Shown here piece by piece: positions 1 through 10,451 of a stretch of 64,000 nucleotides of DNA. The notes under the pieces are model-generated. The model saw only the letters and a list, made by a program, of their open reading frames with translations. It did not search any database and was not told where the DNA came from. This DNA comes from Gracilariopsis chorda. Taxonomy: Eukaryota > Rhodophyta > Florideophyceae > Gracilariales > Gracilariaceae. The stretch's first letter is position 1. The number at the start of each line of letters is the position of its first letter. Both the position numbers and the translations under genes were made by a program. The stretch covers positions 248,001 through 312,000 of the forward strand of contig NBIV01000053.1 of the NCBI GenBank assembly GCA_003194525.1, read 5' to 3'.

Positions 1-862
1 TATTATGAAAGGACAGTCCTTCAAATATACTGCCCACTCGCGTAACGCGATCATTACTGCCAATAACTCTTGATGTCCTGTGTCCCACCTTGTCTTGGTT
101 TCTGACAGACGATGAGAAAGAAATGAAAAAGGTTGACCTTTCTGTTCCATGGTAGCTCTCACGGCGTACTTCGATGCGTAGGTGGTTAACACAAATATAT
201 CTTCTGAAGACGGATGACGTAGCACAGGTTCCGTAATTAGTCTTCGTTCCAGTTCCTCAAATGCAGACCTCTGTTGTTCTTTCAATTTGAATTTATTAGT
301 GCAGCTTAGGTCAGTTATCGGTCTTGCTACTTGTGCAAACCCTTTCATGAATCTTTTGTAAGAGTTTGCCAGACCCATAAATTTCTGTACATCTTTCACA
401 TATGTCGGGTCTGGCCAGTTTTCTACAGTTTACACCAGCCTCTGTTGTGTGTGAATACCATCTGCGTTAATTTTGTAACCAAGATACTCAACCTCCGTTA
501 CTCCAAAATTGCTTTTGCTTGGTCTAAAATATAGTTTATGTTTTCTTAAAATCTGCAGGAGCTGTCGCAAATGCTGTTTGTGCTCCTCTTCGTTCTTACT
601 GTAGATGAGGATACCATCTAAGTATAGAACCATGTCTTCGCCATGTAATTCTCGTAAAGTATGTGCCAGTAGACGTGAAAATGCTGCAAGGGCTTTGGTT
701 AGTCCAAAACACAGAACACACCACTCAAACGATACGTATCGAGTGCGTATGGCGGTTTTGTGACTATCTTCTTCCTTGAGTCTCATCTGGTGGTACACCC
801 AGAGAAAATCAATCGGTGAAATATTCGTACTCCTGCTACCTGATCAATAGTCTCATTACTTA
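1..862 (-). pseudogene. Ty3/gypsy reverse transcriptase-RNase H remnant (distal half of the old element)
   Basis: Read on the minus strand, this encodes the palm of a gypsy-type reverse transcriptase followed by the tether and start of RNase H, and it runs off the window at position 1. The YxDD box is changed to YLDG (near 620). Further on there are an EYLGYKI thumb motif, an FMGLANSYKRF tether motif and an RNase H start with KTRWDTGHQELLAV. There is one in-frame TAA at 430-432 and a frame change near 835. It continues the RT fingers found at 6468-6700. Joining the two across the inserted element restores the normal order of RT motifs, so both are halves of one older minus-strand element. The altered active site and the stop say it is dead. 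Confidence 0.88.
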
Positions 863-867
863 ATGTT
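863..867. repeat. Left target-site duplication (atgtt) of the 868-6462 element
   Basis: The five bases atgtt immediately before the 5' LTR recur immediately after the 3' LTR at 6463-6467. Five-base duplications are usual for Ty3/gypsy integrases. Confidence 0.9.
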
Positions 868-1312
868 TGTTGATGTTAGCGAGTATCATTTCGAACGGCT
901 GGATGTCCGAAGCGAAAGCAACTTGCAGAAGAAGCTTCACTACGTTACACAGAACCGTGAGCCTTGTACCGCAGGAAAGCTTAGGAAAAGAAAGGCTTGA
1001 AGTAGGCGTGCCCTGCTGTAGAGAGAGCAGCACGCCAACAGCGACGTGAGAACGTTTGAGCAAGAACCGTTCAAGCTAGACGTACACAAGAGAACGTATT
1101 CTTTATTGTATAGAACAGCTAGAAATCCTGTACTACACGGAGTAGCACAAAAATGCAGAGCTGTCGTACGAAGTATAAAAAGACCGATCACCCGCAGAAG
1201 AGCAGTGATCGGGGGCATCCTGGAGAGGAGATCCGGGGTCCTTGTGCCTGTTCCTGTTGCCTGCGCTACTGCACTCACGTCATCGCACTCTGCAACCCTG
1301 TTCTGATCAACA
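868..1312 (+). repeat. 5' LTR of the young gypsy element
   Basis: 445 bp, with terminal inverted repeat TGTTGAT...ATCAACA. It holds a TATA-like motif at 1174-1180 and, just downstream, an inverted repeat with eight-base arms (1184-1191 and 1205-1212). The matching copy is 6018-6462, and by eye I find no difference between them. Confidence 0.95.
1174..1180 (+). promoter_or_regulatory. TATA box of the 5' LTR
   Basis: The sequence tataaaa lies about 190 bp before the Gag-Pol start and inside the LTR, where the element's promoter is expected (U3/R border). The same motif is in the 3' LTR at 6324-6330. Confidence 0.6.
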
Positions 1313-1363
1313 AAGCGCTTTGATCTCTTTCTGCAAAGAGTAATAGAACGGTTTTGGAGCAAG

Positions 1364-4300
1364 ATGTCGTCGTATGGGATAATCAACACGATCCAGGCCC
1401 CTACTCTCGAAGGAGCCTCGCAGCCCGAGCTCATCAAATTCGAAGTCGATTTCGCTGCGTACAATGAGCGCATCGAAGATATCAATTCGGCAAGGCCCCC
1501 AAGTCAGCGAATCAAAGCAGCATCAATCAGGCAATGTATGAAGCCAAGACTTTTACACAGCCTTTGCATTCTTGGCCGCATTGGAAACGCTGGATCATCC
1601 GACGAGGCCACGGACGAGGCCGTGAAGATCTGGTTTGACGCACGTTTAGCATCGACGATCTCGAACCTAAGCGACCGAGTGGAAGAGGCATTGGCCACCG
1701 TGAAGTACAAGCATATGCATCGGGACCCGTCTGGAGCCGCCGAAAACCTTGTGTTGGAAACAATCGCTGCTTTGGATGAATACAATGCTTCCAGCATTAT
1801 TACGGACCGCGATCAGTGTAAGGAACTTATTGTCAAGCTGGTGAAGAAGCTAGAACCTGCTGAGCTGCGGCAGATTGTAACGGACCAGATGCGCCTCTGG
1901 AAAAAGGAGCAGAAAGGGGATATTAAGTTCTTTACAAATACGATATCCACACTTGCCGCACAGGTGCACACCGTACAGTGCGCAATGGCAAAACTGAAGC
2001 GGAAAAATACGCACATGCGTGAGCAAGGTAGGCACGCAGGGAGAAATGAAGGACCGGATCGGAAGAGATTGCGAAGAACCCCGGGAAAGCCGCATAGTAA
2101 CGACATCGAGAGAACTAAAGGAGACAAGAAGAAATCTACAGAGATGTATGCCGCCGGGGAATGGAAGAAGCCGTGTTTGAACGTAGAGAAGTGCTCAGGG
2201 ATTCATCCAATCAGTAAATGTCCGGTGACTACGAAGGAAGAGAGACGTGAGCTACTGGACAAGCATTTCGGCAAGAAGAAAACGCTTAAGGTGAGAGCCG
2301 TTTCTCTTGGCCCAGCAAGCGAGTCGGAGCCAAATGCCGAGGAAGGAAGGTACAGAATCTTCCTGAACGACATCGAAGCAGCGGCATTGGGGGACTCTGG
2401 CGCAGGCTATTCAACGATTCCGTCAGATTGTTTCGAAACTATTATAGCCAAGTATCCGGAACTCGTGGTCGAACAGCTCCCAATCCCACTATCCGTTGAG
2501 ACTGCACTGTGTGCCAAGGACTTAGGACAGTCCGTTTTTGCTCGAAGGAGGGTGAGCCTGAACCTGACGATAATACTGCCACAGACAGGATTGCCGGTGT
2601 GTATCAGAGGAGTTCAATTCCTGATTGCGGACTCGAAAATGCCGGAAATCCTGCTGGGCAGGCCTCTCCTGAAAGCCATGGGATTCGATTTCAACGCCCA
2701 TTTGCAACGCATGGCACCTCTGATAGACGGTAAGTCGGAACAAGAACTGCGTGAAAGGACGTACACACTGGCATCGACAAGCTATCACGGGGCGAGATAC
2801 ACTGATGGCGATGAAGACCCAATTGAATTGCCCGAGTGCGTCCATGCCGGTTTCGGACCTGACACAGTTGAAGAAATAGAAGCAGCGATCAGGTCGGCAG
2901 TCGGTGAGGCAAGGAAGAATGGCATGTCTGACACGGGCGCCAAAAGGCTGGAAGTCCTGCTGAAGAAGAATCGAAGCAGTTTCGGGATTCAATTGGGATC
3001 ACAACCGCCAGCAGACGTACGCCCATTGTCGGTCAAACTCGCACCAAACGCCAAACCGTACCGCACACCACAGCGAAGATATTCCACAGCTCAGAGAGCG
3101 TTCATCTCCCACACCATCAAGCAATTAGAAAAATTTGGCGCCGTGTACAAGAACGATCAGGCAAGGTGGGCGTGCCCCGCACTGGCAGTACCGAAACCCG
3201 GAACAGATAAACTACGGTTTACTGTTGACCTACGCGGAACAAATTCTCGGACTGTACCACTGCAGTCGGCTATGCCTCACTTGGAATCAATGTTACAGGA
3301 ATGCAGCGGAAGTAGATGTTTCGCCAATATCGATTTCACGCACGGATACTGGCAGCTGCCGCTCGATGAGATGTCCCAGGAACTGATGTCGATCCAGACA
3401 CCGTTAGGAATTTACTCCCCAACCAGAACATTACAAGGAGGCACGGACTCTGGCAATCATTTCCAAGCCGTGACGAGGGAAAAATTTGAAGGAAGCGTCC
3501 AAAGGATGCTGCAATGGTTGGACGACTTTCTCATCCACGCCCAAAATGAAGAGCAGCTCCTATCTGAACTAGAAGCATTCCTCCAAGTGTGTAGCGAGGT
3601 GGGTTTCAAATTAAATCCGAAGAAGTCTTGTTTCTATGCCACTGAAGTCAAGTTCTGCGGGAGAATCATTTCGGCCGAAGGTGTCCGTTTCGACCCTAGG
3701 AATTTCGAGGTCCTGTTGAGAATGAAAGCACCACAGACTGCGGACGAGTTGCAGCAACTGCTGTGCGCAACCAATTGGCTGAGGAATTCTATACCGAACT
3801 ACGCGCGCCTTATCGAACCGCTACACAACATGTTGGAAGAAGCATGCCGGAGAACGGGGAAAAGAACGAAGAAAGCGTTGAAGAAGGTGCGACTCAATTG
3901 GACTGCCGAGCATGCCGAAGCATTCGAACTGGTCAAGAAACAACTGGCACGAGCAACAACACTCTCGCTCCCGAAGGAAGGTTATAGGATTTGTCTCTTT
4001 ACGGATGCATCCGAAACTCATTGGGCAGGAATTTTGACTCAGTCCCCTGAATCAGATAAGGAAAAGAAGATCGAGGACCAATTGCACGAGCCCCTCTGCT
4101 TCTTATCCGGTGCGTTTAATGGGTCCTCCGAGAGGTGGAGTGTACCGGAAAAGGAAGGGTACGCCATCGTAGAGTCCATGTGCAGGCTGGACTACCTCAT
4201 CGTCGGGCGGACTGTATCAATATATACGGATCACGCGAACCTCGTATATATTTACGACCCATACGGTCGTAACCCTGGGGTACCTAGGCACGTTGCAAAC

Positions 4301-5989
4301 AAACTCACAAGGTGGGCTCTGAAGTTGAACGCATTTCGATTCGTGATAGAACACGTGTCTGGGGAACGAAACTATTGGGCTGATATGCTTACAAGATGGG
4401 CTGTGAAAGCCAAACGTACGGTAGAACCAACCGTCACGGGACGTATACGAGCACTGATGACAGCACCAATCAACCCCGGCCTGGTCAAGGACTACGACTG
4501 GCCCACGATGCACGATATTATTACGTCACAGAATAGCAGCAGTGTGGCGCCTCCAGCCCAATACACGAAGACAAACGGCATCATACGAACCCCGAAAGGT
4601 CAGATCTGGATTCCGGAAGGAGATGAGAAACTACAGTTCAGAATCATGATTGCCGCTCACACTGGGAAAGGAGGACATCGAGCAACAGATCCCACATTCG
4701 ATACCGTAGCAGCGCAATTTTGGTGGAAAGACCTAAAGAAACACATTAGTGCCTTCACTAGATCTTGTCTGCACTGCCTTGCTACTGAGTCTGTAAGGAT
4801 GGTACCGAGACCGTTGGGTCACACCATGCACGCCAACAAGCCAAACGAGTTGATACATTTCGACTATTGCTACATGGGAAAGGGAGAGCACGGTGAAATA
4901 TACTCCCTTATTGTGAAGGATGACCTGTCTGGCTATGTGTGGCTGAGAGCGGTAGAAGAAGCTGACGCGGAAACGACTGCAGATGTACTCGTGGATTGGT
5001 TCGCGGCTTTTGGTGTCTCAAGATCATGGGTTTCAGATCAAGGCAGTCATTTCAAAAACAAGCTCGTGAAGCTACTCGCACAGAAGCTGAAGGCAAGCCA
5101 TCATTTCACTCTTCCCTACTGCCCGTGGACCAACGGTTCAGTTGAGGTAGTCTGCAGAGAGTTACTTAGGACATGTCGAGCAATGCTTTCAGAATTCCAA
5201 CTTCCCCAGTCAGCCTGGCCGTCCGTACTGCCACTGGTCCAATCAGCTCTGAACAGCGCACCGGCGAGAAGACTGAACGGAAGTTGCCCTCTCACAGTGT
5301 TCACAGGGCTGCCACAGGACTCCCTATTGACTGCTATTCTACGAGGGAAAGCAGAAGTGAAATCTGTACAGGATATCAAGGTATCTCAATCAACGGCTCT
5401 GAAGAACTTAGACAAGTTACATCAGGCCTTACAGAACATCCATCGCGTATGCGCGGAACGATCAGGGAAACAGCGCAAAGCTTCGGTCGACGCGCATAAT
5501 CGTCGTACTGGTGTGAAACCCGTCAATTTCTGCAAAGGAGATTTTGTATTAAAGGCGGTAATGCAGAGAAATATCCGGGCAAAGACCTGCCTGAGGTGGC
5601 AAGGACCTTTTCGCGTCACGGAATGCCGCCAACCGTATATTTTTGAAGTCGAAGATCTGGCTACTGGAAAAAAGGAACTCGTACACGGAAGGAGGCTGAA
5701 ACTTTTCCAAAACAAGGATTTCGAAGTTACAGAGGAGCTACGAGAACATCTGGCATATCAGAAGAACGAACTGTTGGTAATCGAGGACTTCCAGGATATT
5801 CGCCTACGAAAGAGAAATATCGAACTATTAGTGAAGTGGACAGGTTTCGAGAACAATGAGGCTGACTGGGTTGATTTAAAATCATTACAACAGGATGTGC
5901 CAGATTTAGTACAAGAATATCTCACGGAAACGAAGAAAGGAGGAACACGCAGACAACGAAATGTAATCGCATCCATTAACCAAAAATAA
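1364..5989 (+). CDS. Gag-Pol polyprotein of a chromodomain Ty3/gypsy element
   Basis: A single frame of 1541 codons with ATG at 1364, about 50 bp after the LTR. In order: a Gag region (about 1-310) with a basic stretch and a C/H cluster near residues 275-290; a retropepsin-like protease with DSGA at about 344; reverse transcriptase with an LDD catalytic box (DD at 720-721; Phe follows it); RNase H with FTDAS (Asp 881); an integrase zinc region beginning at His1099, with catalytic Asp1167, Asp1225 and Glu1261 (35 residues between the last two); and a C-terminal chromodomain (about 1467-1530, VKWTGF motif). There is no stop or frameshift inside, so Gag and Pol are fused as in several gypsy clades. 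It copies and integrates the element. The integrase chromodomain probably steers integration through histone marks, as known for chromoviruses. All expected catalytic residues are visible. Confidence 0.95.
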   Translation: MSSYGIINTIQAPTLEGASQPELIKFEVDFAAYNERIEDINSARPPSQRIKAASIRQCMKPRLLHSLCILGRIGNAGSSDEATDEAVKIWFDARLASTISNLSDRVEEALATVKYKHMHRDPSGAAENLVLETIAALDEYNASSIITDRDQCKELIVKLVKKLEPAELRQIVTDQMRLWKKEQKGDIKFFTNTISTLAAQVHTVQCAMAKLKRKNTHMREQGRHAGRNEGPDRKRLRRTPGKPHSNDIERTKGDKKKSTEMYAAGEWKKPCLNVEKCSGIHPISKCPVTTKEERRELLDKHFGKKKTLKVRAVSLGPASESEPNAEEGRYRIFLNDIEAAALGDSGAGYSTIPSDCFETIIAKYPELVVEQLPIPLSVETALCAKDLGQSVFARRRVSLNLTIILPQTGLPVCIRGVQFLIADSKMPEILLGRPLLKAMGFDFNAHLQRMAPLIDGKSEQELRERTYTLASTSYHGARYTDGDEDPIELPECVHAGFGPDTVEEIEAAIRSAVGEARKNGMSDTGAKRLEVLLKKNRSSFGIQLGSQPPADVRPLSVKLAPNAKPYRTPQRRYSTAQRAFISHTIKQLEKFGAVYKNDQARWACPALAVPKPGTDKLRFTVDLRGTNSRTVPLQSAMPHLESMLQECSGSRCFANIDFTHGYWQLPLDEMSQELMSIQTPLGIYSPTRTLQGGTDSGNHFQAVTREKFEGSVQRMLQWLDDFLIHAQNEEQLLSELEAFLQVCSEVGFKLNPKKSCFYATEVKFCGRIISAEGVRFDPRNFEVLLRMKAPQTADELQQLLCATNWLRNSIPNYARLIEPLHNMLEEACRRTGKRTKKALKKVRLNWTAEHAEAFELVKKQLARATTLSLPKEGYRICLFTDASETHWAGILTQSPESDKEKKIEDQLHEPLCFLSGAFNGSSERWSVPEKEGYAIVESMCRLDYLIVGRTVSIYTDHANLVYIYDPYGRNPGVPRHVANKLTRWALKLNAFRFVIEHVSGERNYWADMLTRWAVKAKRTVEPTVTGRIRALMTAPINPGLVKDYDWPTMHDIITSQNSSSVAPPAQYTKTNGIIRTPKGQIWIPEGDEKLQFRIMIAAHTGKGGHRATDPTFDTVAAQFWWKDLKKHISAFTRSCLHCLATESVRMVPRPLGHTMHANKPNELIHFDYCYMGKGEHGEIYSLIVKDDLSGYVWLRAVEEADAETTADVLVDWFAAFGVSRSWVSDQGSHFKNKLVKLLAQKLKASHHFTLPYCPWTNGSVEVVCRELLRTCRAMLSEFQLPQSAWPSVLPLVQSALNSAPARRLNGSCPLTVFTGLPQDSLLTAILRGKAEVKSVQDIKVSQSTALKNLDKLHQALQNIHRVCAERSGKQRKASVDAHNRRTGVKPVNFCKGDFVLKAVMQRNIRAKTCLRWQGPFRVTECRQPYIFEVEDLATGKKELVHGRRLKLFQNKDFEVTEELREHLAYQKNELLVIEDFQDIRLRKRNIELLVKWTGFENNEADWVDLKSLQQDVPDLVQEYLTETKKGGTRRQRNVIASINQK

Positions 5990-6017
5990 CCAACCACGGA
6001 GGCTGGCTATGGGGGAC

Positions 6018-6462
6018 TGTTGATGTTAGCGAGTATCATTTCGAACGGCTGGATGTCCGAAGCGAAAGCAACTTGCAGAAGAAGCTTCACTACGTTACAC
6101 AGAACCGTGAGCCTTGTACCGCAGGAAAGCTTAGGAAAAGAAAGGCTTGAAGTAGGCGTGCCCTGCTGTAGAGAGAGCAGCACGCCAACAGCGACGTGAG
6201 AACGTTTGAGCAAGAACCGTTCAAGCTAGACGTACACAAGAGAACGTATTCTTTATTGTATAGAACAGCTAGAAATCCTGTACTACACGGAGTAGCACAA
6301 AAATGCAGAGCTGTCGTACGAAGTATAAAAAGACCGATCACCCGCAGAAGAGCAGTGATCGGGGGCATCCTGGAGAGGAGATCCGGGGTCCTTGTGCCTG
6401 TTCCTGTTGCCTGCGCTACTGCACTCACGTCATCGCACTCTGCAACCCTGTTCTGATCAACA
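6018..6462 (+). repeat. 3' LTR of the young gypsy element
   Basis: 445 bp, apparently identical to 868-1312. The right target duplication atgtt follows at 6463-6467. Confidence 0.95.
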
Positions 6463-6467
6463 ATGTT
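6463..6467. repeat. Right target-site duplication (atgtt)
   Basis: Matches 863-867, as expected for integration of the 868-6462 element. Confidence 0.9.
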
Positions 6468-6700
6468 GTACGACTTGCACCTGGAATTGTGATCTTATTC
6501 AGTGCTCTGTAATCACAAACCATTCGGAGGTCCCCATTCTTCTTCTTATTAAAGAACACCAGAGCTCCATACGGTGATGTAGAAGGTCTAAGCAGTCGTT
6601 TCTCCAAGCACTTTTGCAACTGTCGTTTCAGTTTGTGGTACAACCAATGGGGTTTCGAGTAAGAGCGGGGTAGTCCGTTTGGAAACCCTTTGGCGGGGGC
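6468..6700 (-). pseudogene. Ty3/gypsy reverse transcriptase fingers (proximal half of the old element)
   Basis: The minus-strand frame reads SKPHWLYHKL, RPSTSPYGALVFF, then KKNGDLRMVCDYRALNK, which are standard gypsy RT finger motifs, and stops at the target duplication. The rest of the domain is found at 1-862. Upstream of about 6700 the frame becomes unlike RT, which suggests a further insertion or rearrangement. Confidence 0.85.
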
Positions 6701-7150
6701 GCGACGAAGGCTTGACCTGAAGGGTGGAATTTGGGTAACCGAATAGGTGTGGCAGAACGAGACTACTAGGGGGGCAAGAAAACTAGGCGGATTTACCGTA
6801 ATCAATTGGTTGTTTAAATATTACCGGGCACACGGGTTATTTAAGCCTAAATAGTCCTAGCAAATCGAAAAGGTTTAACTTTAGAAACCAGTTGGTATCA
6901 CACTTAGCCATGACGTGCTTGCCTTTACCATGCTTGGTGAGCGAGCGCTGCATCCACCTTAAGGGTGAGCGAGGCTCAACCTCAGGTGCACTTGGATACG
7001 TGGCATACGTTGGGGCCGGACCTAATGGTATACCCCCACATCACAGTAGCAAGGTGTCACTACCTATCTAAAATAATGAAATAAGTTAGTAAACTAATTA
7101 GTTAGCCACTCTAACTCACGTGGCATACTCACTCATTCCTCCAGCGCGTT
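6701..7150. other. Unexplained insert inside the old gypsy element
   Basis: About 450 bp between the RT fingers and the protease-RT linker contains no recognisable frame. The word acgtggcatac occurs near both 7003 and 7120. It could be a solo LTR or a non-autonomous element, but I could not define ends or a target duplication. Confidence 0.35.
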
Positions 7151-7465
7151 TTGCACTGCCCACGTAGTCAAATCTCCCTGTATCAAATAATTCCTGCAAT
7201 TCAAGAGGTAAAAGTCTGATAACAGGTCGGAAAGGTGGTTGAGTACTCGGAATTTGGTTGATTCAAATTCCATCCCGCATGGCAGAGGTACCTCGTTCTG
7301 CAACTCCTACTTAAAAACGTCCTCGGATTCTGGTAGCACATGTTCATGTTGAGGGGCGCACTTTTTGTGCGATAACACAGAGTCTTTTTCCTTAGTTACT
7401 TTGTCTGCAAGTAGCTCACATTCTCCTTTTCTCACTTCTTTGCACATCATCTTCAACGAAATCTG

Positions 7466-7964
7466 TTAAAAGCAGATATATCTTGTTTCTGTGGTTTGTT
7501 TTTGTCTTAGTATTATCGTAACTACAACCCCGGTACTGCGCTTTACGTTGAGTACATTAGTATGCCAGTCAATGTTTGGGTTATGTTTGTGTAACCAAAC
7601 TTGTCCCAATATGTGGATATGCATTTCATTATCTTCCTTCTTATTAATAACTAGGATGTTCTTATTACTCATAAACCAATTGACATTTAAAATGGCCTCT
7701 CCTTCTCCAAGTACTCTTGTCTTTAATGAGTCTCGAAGTTTGACTTCCATACCCACAACATTCTTCAGTTCACGATTTCATTATTCTTGCATCTTCGATC
7801 GATATAAAATTGTGCGACGCGTACGAATCTACAACAGTCTTCACTGGATGACTCGATAGTAATCCGTCATACATCCAGTTGTCCTCCTCTGCACACTTTG
7901 CCGCAGAGAGGTATTGCAAGTCTTCCATCGAATCTTCCCTTCTATCCGCACTTATGTTCAGCAT
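7466..7964 (-). pseudogene. Retropepsin-like protease of the old gypsy element
   Basis: The minus strand encodes VVDSYASHNFIS (normally DSGASHNFIS; Gly is changed to Tyr at the active site) in the 7770-7964 frame. It continues after a frame change into a fold segment ending ILGQVWLHKHNPNIDW, the usual end of a gypsy protease (ILGMDWL...). The order Gag (8977) - protease - RT on the minus strand is correct for a gypsy element. The changed active-site residue and frame break make it inactive. Confidence 0.82.
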
Positions 7965-7999
7965 TACTGGTTTTTGAGTGACCCAAGCTTTTTATCATT

Positions 8000-8654
8000 G
8001 TTCTTTTCCCTCTTGCAAGAGTGATCTGAGTTGCTTCGTCCCTTCTCGCCGCACGTAAAGCATTTCTTATTTCTTCGGTAAACAGCAATTTACCTGGGCT
8101 TCATAGGTCCCCACGAAACTGAGTTGTTGTCTTTCGTAGTGCTACGAATCTCATGAAACTTCATGCACTCTTTGAACTCTTATCGGGTTTGGACTTGTGT
8201 TTTCTCCAACCACGGTCTCTCGCAGGGCTGTTTTGTGACTCACATGCAAGCTTGAAAGACAATTCAAGAGTTCTAGCAAAATCATATGCTGGCTGAATGA
8301 CCGGTTTCTCATACCATCAACCGGTTGTGAAGTAGGACACGTTTCCATGAATTTTCCTTTGTATGACTTTGGAAGACTATTGAAGAGATGGATGTATGCT
8401 TTGCTGCTTCTTGTTTCACATAACATGATGAGATCTTCAAAATCAGCAATGTGATCATCCATTGAACCATATTCCTTCAGACGAATGTCCATAAGTCTCA
8501 CTCGTGCCGTAGCCATTTCGTTTGCTGGAACACATTCCTCAAACATGGCCCTCTGAAGCTCCTCAAGATTTGTTGGCTTCTTGTTTTCCTTCTCAAGGCG
8601 CATCATCCATGTGGCTGTTATATCTTGAAAATGCCATTCAGCAAGGTCAAGCAT
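8000..8654 (-). pseudogene. Gag (retrotransposon gag domain and zinc knuckle) of the old gypsy element
   Basis: The 8151-8654 frame has the helical capsid-like pattern of the retrotransposon gag family: AEWHFQDITATWMMRLE, then EELQRAMFEEC, then a segment around YIHLFNSLP. Downstream, near 8000-8075 on the minus strand, CFTCGEKG...HSC resembles a CCHC zinc knuckle. The frame is interrupted between the capsid part and the knuckle. It follows the Gag N-terminus at 8744-8977. Confidence 0.8.
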
Positions 8655-8743
8655 CTCTTCTTCAGAGTAACTGTATAGCTTTCCGTACTTTTTAATAGAT
8701 TATAAAAAGCTGTACACCTTCTCGGAGGCACCTTCTGATACGT

Positions 8744-8977
8744 TTACTGAAAAAAAAAAGGAACCGGTTTCGCTTTAAAGGTGCTAAAAGTACCTGACGC
8801 CTGCGATTGACTGTTCTGCTGTAGCTGCGCCTGTAAAACTTCGATAGTCTGGTTCTGTGTCTGAACAGTATCTCTCAAAGCCTGGAAGTCATTGCTCAAA
8901 TGTTGTAACTGTGACACCTCAATCACCTTACTTTGTTCTGCATGTGGCACATTCTGACTTCTGGTTGGACGAACCAT
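8744..8977 (-). pseudogene. Gag N-terminus (coiled coil) of the old gypsy element
   Basis: A Gln-rich heptad-like stretch (LRDTVQTQNQTIEVLQAQLQ) typical of plant and protist gypsy Gag N-termini. ATG is at 8977. The frame is lost at a run of ten A (8749-8758), a likely slippage site, before the capsid segment in another frame. No LTR of the old element could be identified beyond 8977. Confidence 0.65.
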
Positions 8978-9146
8978 TGTTAGACAACCTATGACTCTTT
9001 TGTTCCTGTGAACGTACCTTAGATGCTACCAAATGGAAGAGTACGCTCTTACCAAATGTTTACTTGGGCACTAGACTGGAGACCAACTCCTTTCACACTT
9101 CGAAACTTCCAAAGGTTCGCCTTTAATACTATCGTAGACGACCGCT

Positions 9147-9201
9147 CATGAATGTTTGAATCATACTTCAAACATTCATGACCATTTGCAGAAATGCAAA
9201 T
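9147..9201. repeat. Two adjacent perfect inverted repeats
   Basis: 9147-9160 and 9167-9180 are perfect 14-base inverted copies around a 6-base loop. Immediately after, 9184-9190 and 9195-9201 form a 7-base stem around gaaa. Nothing coding is seen here. This may mark the old element's LTR end or a small hairpin element. Confidence 0.7.
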
Positions 9202-9427
9202 ATGTACAGTCGTACTCACGCACTTCTATTACATTGATCTGTTACATTTATTCTGACCATTTTCATGTGGATCCAAAATGGTCACTGAATTCTGACAATC
9301 GAAGCGATTATAGAAGTAGCAGGTTCTTTTCTACCTAACATATCCAGAATGGGCACTGGAGTTATAACCCAGGTCACATAGATATAGTTCTATACATCGT
9401 ATCCTCACCAAAAAAGATTTCGTAGCT

Positions 9428-10430
9428 ATGACGTTTTTCACGGTGTCTTTCATTTCCGTGCTGTTCTTCTGTTCAGCTCTCGCCTGCTTCCCTTCTTAAC
9501 CGGGATATGGTAGAGACTGACAAGGAAGGTAACACCCGTTCAGTGCTACGTCCACTTGATGACTCAAGTAGACGACAACTCAGTATAAGTAGAGAGCTCA
9601 CTGTTAGAGTGAAGCTCTCGTTGATTCCAGTCATCGACAGTGTGTCGGTCCTGGTTCTGGTAAAGATGTTCAGTACCAGTCTACTCCAGCCTTCAATATC
9701 TTACTGACGTTGTACTAGAAGGGGGACTGATGCATACCGGGATTGTTTCCTTTACAGAACCAGGACCGTCGCACCGTCGATGCTAGAACTCAGAAGAGCT
9801 TTACTCAGAAGTGAGATCTGTACTTATGCTACTTCTACGGTTGTGATGAAATCATCCGTAATGGTCGTGATATCTAAAGAGGTGCGACTACTTCTATGTA
9901 GGTGCCAGTATATTACAGACGTTGGCATATTTCTGAGCCTGCATCCCATGATTCTAGTCGTGGAGACTGTGCGGAGTGCTACCTAAATACCTTTCAACCG
10001 GAAGCAGGTCAAACCGAGTGCATTCCGCGCCCTCCCGGCACTCATTCACGCTACGGATATACTGAGTGCGTCCCATGTCTGGAAGGACAAACTGGAAAAC
10101 GGCTTCTGTGGAACATGCCCTGCAGATTTCTACGAGTATCCAACCGCATCTTGCAGGCAGTGCGAGATTGGATTTTTTAAAGCCGAAAAACTGCATCCAT
10201 GTCTTCAATGCTCAATGAATAGCTTTGCTTTATTGGGTGCTTCTGAATGTATAGGGATAACCCTTTTATCCCTTGTGCCAAAGGAATGGCAGTACTGGCT
10301 AATGGGTCTTGTGGAATGTGCCCAACTGGATTTTCCTCTCTGGCTGCTCGTTTAAATGCCTACAATGGGGTATTCCGGGAAAGAGCAGACCGACAGAATG
10401 ACAAACATGGACCAATGGGTCGAAGCTAAA
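9428..10430 (+). pseudogene. Secreted cysteine-rich (GCC2/GCC3-like) protein, 5' part, decayed
   Basis: ATG at 9428 opens a 23-residue signal-peptide-like stretch (MTFFTVSFISVLFFCSALAC) closed by TAA. Further on, shifting frames give repeats of the GCC2/GCC3 or ephrin-receptor-like type: GDCAECYLNTFQPEAGQTEC and YTECVPCLEGQTG, then, after a frame change near 10100, GFCGTCPADFY, SCRQCEIGFF and PCLQCSMNSF, then GSCGMCPTGFSS. Several stops and frameshifts interrupt it. The cysteine spacing (C-x2-C plus G-x-Y or F) is characteristic. The gene resumes near 12790-13410, so it was probably one gene split by the transposon between. Such proteins are usually extracellular or membrane-anchored; the role of this one is unknown. 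Confidence 0.72.
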
Positions 10431-10451
10431 GCGTATCGAAGCGCAGTTGAG

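Larger units (their letters stand above)
868..6462 (+). mobile_element. Complete young Ty3/gypsy LTR retrotransposon (chromodomain type), 5.6 kb
   Basis: Two 445-bp LTRs (868-1312 and 6018-6462) begin TGTTGAT and end ATCAACA and look identical. They flank a single uninterrupted Gag-Pol frame, and atgtt is duplicated on both sides. It sits inside the reverse transcriptase region of an older gypsy element lying in the opposite direction. Identical LTRs mean insertion was recent on an evolutionary scale, because LTRs are identical at integration. A G-rich tract (6011-6015) just before the 3' LTR is the likely polypurine tract. No standard initiator-Met primer-binding site is evident after 1312, so the priming tRNA is unresolved. 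Confidence 0.95.
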
